Assembly: GCA_050180745.1 (NCBI GenBank) | Contig: JBFXDW010000007.1 | Coordinates: 1 to 30,682 of the forward strand | Reading direction: 5' to 3' | DNA from: JBFXDW01 sp050180745 | GTDB lineage: Bacteria; Pseudomonadota; Alphaproteobacteria; UBA9219 | Length of the DNA: 30,682 nucleotides | Shown here: positions 25,273-30,682 of the stretch, piece by piece | Position numbering within the stretch: the first letter of the stretch is position 1 | Layout of the letters: each line of letters opens with the position of its first letter | Translations under genes and position numbers: made by a program | Notes under the pieces: generated by a model | What the model was told of the DNA's origin: nothing | What the model saw: the letters and a program-made list of their open reading frames with translations, nothing else | The model's database searches: none

Positions 25273-26064
25273 ATGTCTAAGCAACACACCCGAAAACCAA
25301 CTTCTTATGACGTTATAAACGTCCTTAAAGACCTGTACGAAGCTCATGGCGATGAACTGTACATGGTTGAAGGACGGGTGCAGCTTTATTCAGGCCCTCT
25401 TTATTTTATCAAAAAAGCCCTCAGAGCAATTGCAAATCATGACAAGGCTTTTGACCAAGCAGGCAGTATTCCCTCGTTAATTGACCAATGTATGATTGGT
25501 CAAAAACTCGACTCATATCAGAATGGCTTGGATATCTATGCGTATTTTAAAAGTATATATCCAGAGGACAAAGAAAAAGCATTTAGAAACGCTGATAAGG
25601 TTATGCGTTTTGCGTCTCGTGAGTTTGTCAAAAGAGCTTCAGGCCATATTGAAACGCATGTATGTGGAGCTGATTTAGAAAATGTTTTCTATGAAGTTGA
25701 ACTGCCTGAGCTAATCCGTAACGACAAGATAGAAACAATTAACGGCATTCCCATGCAACGTATCAGAGACATTTACCTAACCCAAGGCGCATACATCGCC
25801 TATCGGGAAGTCTGTAAGGGTGAGCTGGGATTATCTCAAACTCGTGCAAAACGGGAATGTACAGCAACAGCGAAGAAAGATCACAAAGAACGCTTAAGCT
25901 GTTTCCAAATTAACAATGTACATAATTTTGGATTGCTTCGCTTCAAACGTGCCCGCACTATCACACGGCACGGCCCACACTTGCCACGAACGGTGAGAGA
26001 TAAACCTCTCAGAACCATAACCCCAAAAGCTCCTTATCAGGCCCTTTCTGTACAATACGGATAG
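25273..26064 (+). CDS. Hypothetical protein (263 aa)
   Basis: The ATG follows GAGGGAG by four bases. I recognise no family. The N-terminal half is helical (SYDVINVLKDLYEAHGDELYMVEG, then LYFIKKALRAIANHDKAFDQ). The middle has ELPELIRNDKIETINGIPMQRIRDIYL. The last ~80 residues are very basic with many Arg, Lys and His (RFKRARTITRHGPHLPRT), which suits nucleic-acid binding. It might be an element regulator or partner of the ATPase encoded 1 kb on, but this rests only on position and charge. Confidence 0.62.
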   Translation: MSKQHTRKPTSYDVINVLKDLYEAHGDELYMVEGRVQLYSGPLYFIKKALRAIANHDKAFDQAGSIPSLIDQCMIGQKLDSYQNGLDIYAYFKSIYPEDKEKAFRNADKVMRFASREFVKRASGHIETHVCGADLENVFYEVELPELIRNDKIETINGIPMQRIRDIYLTQGAYIAYREVCKGELGLSQTRAKRECTATAKKDHKERLSCFQINNVHNFGLLRFKRARTITRHGPHLPRTVRDKPLRTITPKAPYQALSVQYG

Positions 26065-27124
26065 CCCTCTTTTTGGGGAAAATCGGCAATAAACAGTAAA
26101 ACGCTATAACCGACTGTTTTTAAAAAGCTATCAGCTCAAACAACATTTAAAAGACCAGTATTAGAGGGACATATATCATTATAGATTAGCTCCAAGGAAG
26201 GGTCATTATAGCCTAATCAGAGACTACCTTTAATGCACTGATTCAATTGATAAAAATATATCGGACCCAATATAAGAGGAGAAGAAAGAGGATAAAATAA
26301 TTTTAAACAGGAATCCCTCTTATGAGCGGAGCAAGGATTGCGTAGCGAGTAAGGTAACAAACGGAGCAAGGATTCAGGAGTATAATAAAAGACAGTGAAA
26401 AGAGAAAATATAATACATAAAAAATATTAGCACACGAAAAAAGAATATGGATTAGAGATAACACCTAGAAATAGATTAAGCATAGAAATCTCATACATGT
26501 AAATCAGAGAAACCGAGTGTATAGAGATAATCAGAATAGATATTCAATCCCCATTAGAGATAAATAAGATTGATAAAGAACCTCCTTGAAGATCAAGAGC
26601 TAACAAAGAGATAAAAGAAGAATCTGTATATATAAAAGATAGATAGATAGATCAATCAGCTCTAAGAGACATTAGAGAGAACATAGATAAGATACAGATA
26701 ACTACGAGCTCCGCTCTAATAATCTAGAATAACATAGGCCTCCATAGAAATAACCTGTAGCCCCTCTCATACAGAATTAATAGATCATCCCGATTAGATA
26801 ATCAGAATAGATAAATATCCTGAATGATAATAAAGAATAGCTATGACCTCCTGTTGATTACAGGATCAAGGTATCCTCTCCTCTGATACAACAGAGTTAC
26901 CTATACTCCCCGATCATATAGCAGAAAGACCTGCTACAGAAAGCTAAGGAGCCTTGCTAACATCGGAGATGGTAATTACCTATCAGCAAAAGGTGAGCGT
27001 TAGTGTATAAGATAGTAGTACTAATAAACGCCTCAATAACCAGAAGCATCTTATGCCTTGCAGAAACTATAACCTTCATCATATTGTGTAGTTAATCTAT
27101 TAGCCTCTAGCAAGAGATACCCCC
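26065..27124 (+). other. 1060-bp A-rich non-coding stretch upstream of the ATPase gene
   Basis: No gene is seen on either strand. By hand count, 26401-26640 has about 121 A, 53 T, 38 G and 28 C, a strong purine bias on the plus strand, with GATA/AGAGATA words and an (AGAT)n run near 26637-26652. A 13-bp direct repeat CGGAGCAAGGATT occurs at 26327-26339 and 26362-26374. Small hairpins crowd the 3' part: CCTGT/ACAGG (about 26850-26864), CTCTG/CAGAG (about 26881-26896), AGCAG/CTGCT (about 26920-26935) and the palindrome GGTAATTACC (about 26971-26980). It could be a long leader, a non-coding RNA or decayed DNA. Confidence 0.45.
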
Positions 27125-28975
27125 ATGTATTTAAAGAAACTTCATATAGAAAACATAGGCCCCATCAGAAGACTAAAGATGGACATGCCATTCGATCAAG
27201 ATGGTAAACCAAATCCATTAATAATAGTTGGTCAAAATGGAAGCGGAAAAACAAACCTACTTTCGATTATTACGGATGCCTTATTCCAAGCAGGTAACGT
27301 CTATTACAAGGATCTGCTAGAGAGAAGTACACAAACAGAAAAACCTTACTTCCGTGTTGTAGGTGGTAATTTAACAACGCTAGGAAGCGGAGGCGGTTTC
27401 TCCATCTTACAGTTTAAAGATAGAGACAAGACATACCTGTTCAAGGAAAAGGCAGGACGCTTACCCAAGGAGCTGGCTAAAGAGCTACTTGATGAAGATC
27501 TACACCCTGCTGTACAGTGGGAAGAAGATGGAAGCATAAAAGAGTTTGAAATACAGCCAAAGCAGGTAGAGACTATATTTGAAAATAATATCTTTCTATA
27601 TTTCCCATCTAGCAGACATGAAATACCTAACTGGCTTAATGAAAGCAGATTGCCCGATGACAACAAAGAGTTTGATCTCTCATCAAGATATAGGGGAAAT
27701 CTTGGCAAACCGCTTTATGTCAGTAGAAGTCTGAATAAGTTTCAGCAATGGCTGTTGTCATTAATTGTTGATGTAAGAGCAGATATTATTGTTAATACTA
27801 ATGATCAAGGTCAGATGCAATTTTCACTTGGTCAGGATGTAGGCCCTTGTCTTATAGCTCAACAAATATGGGGACTTGTTAATGTTATATTGAAAAAAAT
27901 TATGGGAGATGAAACTGTTCGTTTTACTTGGCTTGGCCGCTTCGGAACTAAATTAGGTATTTCGTCCCCTCAAGGTATTTGTTTGACGGATCTATCAGCG
28001 TTATCTTCAGGTCAGGCTACATTATTAAGTATCTTTGGCTCTCTTGTTCGATATGCAGATACATCTCAAAACAAAGTCCTACGAGCCGATCAAATTACAG
28101 GTATTTGTATAATCGATGAGATTGATGCGCATATGCACATCGACCTACAATACAAAGCCCTCCCTGAACTCATCAAACTTTTTCCGAAAGTTCAGTTTAT
28201 TGTATCCTGCCACTCACCTTTATTCGTCTTAGGAGCAGATCAGGCTCTCGGTTCAGAAAATGTATCTATTATAGAAATGCCCACTGGCATTCAAATACAA
28301 GCAGAAGATTATGCAGAGTTTGGAAAAGCTATAAGCGTATTTCAAGAAACCTCAAAATACACTAAATTAGTCATGGAGGCTGTAAAAGAGGCAGGAAAGC
28401 CATTGGTTTTACTGGAAGGGGAAACAGATCCTAAATATTTCGATGCAGCTGTGCAAGCGCTAGAGTGCAGAGAGATCTTAAATGGAGTTGAGTTCCAATG
28501 GATTGGAGCAAAAGACCCTACTAATGGCCAAGCCAATAACACAGGAAGTCCTGCCCTTGATGCTGCATATCGTTTCCTATGCACCAATCCAGAGCTAGTA
28601 AAACGCCCCGTACTTCTTCTCTATGACAACGATGTTAACAAGCCATCATCTAATCTAGAGAATCTATTTATTCGAACGCTTCCACGCAACGCGGACAACA
28701 CAATAGTACAAAATGGAATCGAAAACTTACTTCCTCGATCTGTTTTCACAGACGAAATGTACAACAAAAAGGAAAGCAAGCATCCAAATGGCACAACAAA
28801 TATTACTATAACGCTAGACAAAATGAAGCTTTGTAATCATGTGTGTGAGCATCATGCCAACGCAGATACTTTTGCTAAGTTTGATGCTGTTCTGGGCATG
28901 ATTGCGGAGGTGTTTGGGTTAAACGTCAGTCAAGAGATTGACCAACCTACAGAAGCAGAAGCTACAGAAACATGA
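27125..28975 (+). CDS. OLD-like ATPase with TOPRIM nuclease domain, likely defence effector
   Basis: The 616-residue protein joins an ABC-type ATPase to a TOPRIM domain, the layout of OLD-family nucleases. Walker A is GQNGSGKT (36-43), the signature LSALSSGQ (290-297), Walker B GICIIDEID with D331 and E332, and the H-switch SCHSP with H363. The TOPRIM-like part follows: VLLEGETD (E431, E433) and VLLLYDNDVNKP (D501, D503). Known relatives include P2 Old, Gabija GajA, the retron-Eco8 effector and, less closely, PARIS AriA/AriB; they degrade nucleic acid or block growth during phage infection. No UvrD-like GajB, reverse transcriptase or separate AriB is seen, so it is a standalone form or belongs to an undescribed set. 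The ATG has only a weak AAGAGA upstream. Defence function is inferred from family and island context. Confidence 0.87.
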   Translation: MYLKKLHIENIGPIRRLKMDMPFDQDGKPNPLIIVGQNGSGKTNLLSIITDALFQAGNVYYKDLLERSTQTEKPYFRVVGGNLTTLGSGGGFSILQFKDRDKTYLFKEKAGRLPKELAKELLDEDLHPAVQWEEDGSIKEFEIQPKQVETIFENNIFLYFPSSRHEIPNWLNESRLPDDNKEFDLSSRYRGNLGKPLYVSRSLNKFQQWLLSLIVDVRADIIVNTNDQGQMQFSLGQDVGPCLIAQQIWGLVNVILKKIMGDETVRFTWLGRFGTKLGISSPQGICLTDLSALSSGQATLLSIFGSLVRYADTSQNKVLRADQITGICIIDEIDAHMHIDLQYKALPELIKLFPKVQFIVSCHSPLFVLGADQALGSENVSIIEMPTGIQIQAEDYAEFGKAISVFQETSKYTKLVMEAVKEAGKPLVLLEGETDPKYFDAAVQALECREILNGVEFQWIGAKDPTNGQANNTGSPALDAAYRFLCTNPELVKRPVLLLYDNDVNKPSSNLENLFIRTLPRNADNTIVQNGIENLLPRSVFTDEMYNKKESKHPNGTTNITITLDKMKLCNHVCEHHANADTFAKFDAVLGMIAEVFGLNVSQEIDQPTEAEATET

Positions 28976-29450
28976 TGTCTCAAATAGATTGAAACACTCA
29001 AATATAAAATCTGATCTACAATTCCGTGAGGGCATCTAAATACATCTATGAGCTAAAAGTCCCCCGTGCCCCCTCTCTTGAGGGAAAAGGCTACCTATCT
29101 ATTCCGATCTATTATGCCTTGAGAGGCATTACGTTGGCTTCATCAAAACCAAAAAAACCAGTATAGATAAAACAGACCATTTCTGACTAACGAGAGACAA
29201 AGGGCTGAGAGGTAGCCACAGAGTCCACGCCAGAGCCTCTAGGAGACTCGCTGAGAGTCCTTAGAGACTTGAGAGCTACGCATACACCAGAAGAAGCCTA
29301 AAGCCTCTGTGTGAATTTCTATGGAGCTTCTGGAATCATATGCACTTTTATATCAAAAAGCTTTGACAAACAGGGCTGAGGTGCGACAAAATAGTGGCAC
29401 AAATTAATTGGCACACCACGTAACTATACGTATTTATTGACCATCTAGAA
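28976..29450 (+). other. Non-coding stretch between the ATPase gene and the right attachment sites
   Basis: No gene is supported in these 475 bp. Short inverted repeats occur: CCCTC/GAGGG near 29070-29085, ATGCCT/AGGCAT near 29115-29130, and an imperfect CTAGGA...TCCTTAG pair near 29239-29264. No T-rich terminator was found close to the ATPase stop codon. Purine-rich runs like those before the ATPase gene appear again around 29190-29290. Confidence 0.5.
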
Positions 29451-29478
29451 ACGGGTTCCCTTCCCGTAGGGGACGCCA
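29451..29478 (+). other. Right attachment site copy 1 (tRNA-Glu 3' tail, 25/28 match)
   Basis: Direct repeat of 20868-20895. The three differences are all in the T-loop (GAA in the tRNA, CCT here). It runs straight into a terminator at 29486-29508, as expected for the end of a tRNA gene. Confidence 0.82.
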
Positions 29479-29536
29479 CGAAACAACCGCCCTTTGGGCG
29501 GTTTTTTTGTGGCGTCCCCTATGGGATAGGAATCCG
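29452..29536. repeat. Giant hairpin made of an inverted pair of tRNA-Glu tails around a terminator
   Basis: 29462-29492 pairs with 29496-29526 around a TTT loop: 31 positions with 28 Watson-Crick pairs, two G-U pairs and one mismatch. After a 2-by-2 internal loop a further 8 bp pair (29452-29459 with 29529-29536). The outer arms are direct and inverted copies of the tRNA-Glu 3' end; the inner arms are the terminator stem AACCGCCC/GGGCGGTT followed by T7. Confidence 0.85.
29485..29508 (+). terminator. Terminator directly after the tRNA-Glu tail copy
   Basis: AACCGCCC, loop TTT, GGGCGGTT and a T-run, seven bases after CCA of attachment copy 1. It was probably the original terminator of tRNA-Glu before the island entered. 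Because the flanks are inverted repeats too, it may work in both directions. Confidence 0.82.
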
Positions 29537-29625
29537 AAAAACGGGTTCGATGACTGCGGCATTCTTTATCGCGAGGCGGAATCGCACCGAGCGTACATAA
29601 AAAGGTATGCCGCAGGCAGGGCGAG

Positions 29626-29682
29626 CCTGTCACTTGCTTTTGAAAAAAGAGGCTGTTTTAATAAGAAAAAGCAAGTGACAGG
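29626..29682. repeat. 16-bp perfect inverted repeat
   Basis: CCTGTCACTTGCTTTT (29626-29641) is matched exactly by its reverse complement at 29667-29682, with 25 bases between. A second inverted pair, TGCGGCAT (29555-29562) and ATGCCGCA (29607-29614), lies just before it. Both sit between the two right-hand attachment copies and could be the trace of another element. Confidence 0.7.
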
Positions 29683-29689
29683 AGAAGCC

Positions 29690-29708
29690 AATCCCGTAGG
29701 GGACGCCA
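29690..29708 (+). other. Right attachment site copy 2 (tRNA-Glu 3' tail, 19/19 match)
   Basis: Exact copy of the last 19 bases of tRNA-Glu (20877-20895). It lies 212 bp beyond copy 1 and is also followed by a terminator (29727-29748). It could be the outermost junction of the island or the mark of an earlier insertion. Confidence 0.82.
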
Positions 29709-29726
29709 ACGATTTCAAATACATAG

Positions 29727-29748
29727 AGCCACCCTCGCGGTGGCTTTT
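29727..29748 (+). terminator. Terminator after the outer attachment copy
   Basis: AGCCACC and GGTGGCT (7-bp stem) around CTCGC, then TTTT. It lies 18 bp after the CCA of attachment copy 2. Confidence 0.7.
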
Positions 29749-29898
29749 GTCGGTTCTCCCCCAAAGGATGGGGCAGAGGGAGGTTTCGCGGATACGATCT
29801 CATCATAATCTAGCCTCGTCAGTCCATACATAATGTGCAGTTGCGTTATTCGGTTTCCCTTTTTGCCATCGAATGAGCCTGATGGCCAATTGCCTTTT

Positions 29899-29935
29899 AA
29901 CAGGACAAGTTTTACTCTTGTCCTGTTCTTTTTTT
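29899..29935 (+). terminator. Strong terminator-like hairpin upstream of the hydrolase gene
   Basis: AACAGGACAAG pairs perfectly with CTTGTCCTGTT over 11 bp with a 7-nt loop, then C and seven T. It ends 10 bp before the hydrolase start, so it either insulates that gene from upstream transcription or acts as an attenuator. Confidence 0.85.
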
Positions 29936-29945
29936 GAAGAAGTGA

Positions 29946-30662
29946 TTGGGTGTGGACATCAAGCTTATTGCATCAGGCTCACGGCCTTGGGAGTTGTGGC
30001 GCGGATATTGGGGATTGTCTTATCTGGTTGATAACACAATTCTTTACGATACCTTTGGCAACTATCGCGTTCTTGCGCGGAAGCTTCGCAAGGCTAACGT
30101 TGATCCAACGACTATAGAAACGGTCGTCCTTTCCCATGACCATTGGGATCATACGGGAGGACTATGGGGGTTCCTGAAAGAACATTCGGGGATAGACGTT
30201 TTTTTGCCGCCTACGGCGAAAAAAGCTGTCAAACGACGTGTCTCTGGGACTGGAGGCCATCTTATTGATCTTCCTGGGATCAAGACGTTGAAAGAAGATA
30301 TCCTGCTTTTGGATGAGATGATTGGCATGTTTAATAGCAAATCGATTGCGGAACATTTTCTTGCGCTGAAGGCGCAAGAAGGGCTTGTTTTACTGGTTGG
30401 CTGTTCTCATCCTAGTATCGTTTCTATGGTCAAGAAAGCAAAAGAGGATTTAGGCGCACCTGTTTACGGCGTTGTTGGCGGTCTTCATCTTATGCACTCT
30501 GAAACGGAAGAGATTTATGCTTGTGCAAATGCACTCAAAAACGAGGGTGTAAAAATGGTCGCTCCGACCCATTGTACGGGCTGGAAGGCCGAGAGGGTTT
30601 TTAAGAAGGTCTTTGGAAAAGGGTTCATTCCTACCCGCGAGGGACAAAACCTTTCCTTTTAA
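29946..30662 (+). CDS. Metallo-beta-lactamase-fold hydrolase, COG1237 type
   Basis: The 238-residue protein has the MBL zinc motif HDHWDH (in LSHDHWDHTGG), a second GCSHPS motif, GGLHLM and PTHCTGWKA near the C-terminus. This pattern fits the COG1237 group, which includes archaeal enzymes making a methanopterin-related phosphate ester; the substrate in bacteria is mostly unknown. The frame opens at TTG 29946 with GAAGAAG about four bases upstream; a GTG at 29952 is an alternative. It appears complete and ends 20 bases before the window edge. Its base composition is like lysS and hppA, so it is chromosomal. A terminator-like hairpin lies right before it. Confidence 0.9.
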   Translation: MGVDIKLIASGSRPWELWRGYWGLSYLVDNTILYDTFGNYRVLARKLRKANVDPTTIETVVLSHDHWDHTGGLWGFLKEHSGIDVFLPPTAKKAVKRRVSGTGGHLIDLPGIKTLKEDILLLDEMIGMFNSKSIAEHFLALKAQEGLVLLVGCSHPSIVSMVKKAKEDLGAPVYGVVGGLHLMHSETEEIYACANALKNEGVKMVAPTHCTGWKAERVFKKVFGKGFIPTREGQNLSF

Positions 30663-30682
30663 GCTTTCCTTTTTTTTATTAT

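Larger units (their letters stand above)
20896..29708. mobile_element. AT-rich genomic island integrated at tRNA-Glu(CTC)
   Basis: The island begins right after the tRNA 3' end and carries its integrase next to that end, the classical layout. Further copies of the tRNA tail mark the right side at 29451-29478 (25 of 28 bases match 20868-20895) and 29690-29708 (19 of 19 match 20877-20895). The true right limit may be either. Base composition drops clearly compared with lysS and hppA. Cargo comprises small envelope proteins, two unknowns and an OLD-like ATPase-TOPRIM protein. No phage structural, conjugation or replication genes are recognised. Confidence 0.85.

Noticed and set aside
26065..28975. 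Retron or Gabija system
   Set aside because: No reverse transcriptase and no UvrD-like helicase gene is present; only the ATPase-TOPRIM part is shared.
29507..29833. 108-residue plus-strand frame through the right attachment region
   Set aside because: It runs through inverted repeats, an attachment copy and a terminator, and has no binding site or recognisable domain.

Overview
The window looks like an alphaproteobacterial chromosome, probably of the Rhodospirillales type. This is inferred from the class II lysyl-tRNA synthetase, the K+-independent membrane pyrophosphatase, the soluble CZB chemoreceptor and alphaproteobacterial-style mobile genes; no 16S or other taxonomic marker is present. 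Two integrative elements, each with its own tyrosine recombinase and each aimed at the 3' end of a tRNA gene, flank a short block of ordinary chromosomal genes.

Region 1 (1-7859) is the 3' part of a giant RTX-type calcium-binding secreted protein; its reading frame runs off the left edge. Region 2 (about 7860-14689) is the right part of a GC-rich integrative element. Reading leftward on the minus strand it holds an integrase, a hypothetical protein, an AlpA/excisionase-like protein, a split primase N-terminal piece, a Toprim-DUF927 primase-helicase and an accessory protein. The genes are tightly overlapped. The gene for the accessory protein contains a dense array of 8-bp repeats in both orientations, and downstream lie further iteron-like clusters and a dispersed repeat family. 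Together these suggest a replication origin served by the primase-helicase. The element ends in a 3' fragment of tRNA-Arg(UCU) at 14640-14689. No intact tRNA-Arg is visible in the window, so the other end should lie left of base 1, and the RTX gene may then be cargo.

Region 3 (14690-20819) is chromosomal: a C-terminal scrap of an IS481-like transposase, lysS (minus), hppA (plus, with a clear terminator) and a soluble methyl-accepting protein with a zinc-binding CZB domain.

Region 4 (20820-29708) starts with an intact tRNA-Glu(CTC), followed at once by a second, unrelated tyrosine integrase and an AT-rich island of about 8.6-8.8 kb. The island carries a hairpin-rich leader, three small envelope-type proteins in a row, two unrecognised proteins, a 1-kb A-rich non-coding stretch and a 616-aa ATPase-TOPRIM protein of OLD type, which is a likely phage-defence effector. 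Its right end has several copies of the tRNA-Glu 3' tail, direct and inverted. One inverted pair forms a hairpin with a 31-bp stem that contains the terminator; another direct copy lies 212 bp further on, pointing to more than one integration or deletion event at this site.

Region 5 (29709-30682) returns to the chromosome, with two terminators and a metallo-beta-lactamase-fold hydrolase of the COG1237 type. The best candidates for something new are the origin-like iteron array inside a coding gene (8881-9107), the OLD-like protein with its long non-coding leader (26065-28975), and the compound attachment site with its giant hairpin (29451-29708).
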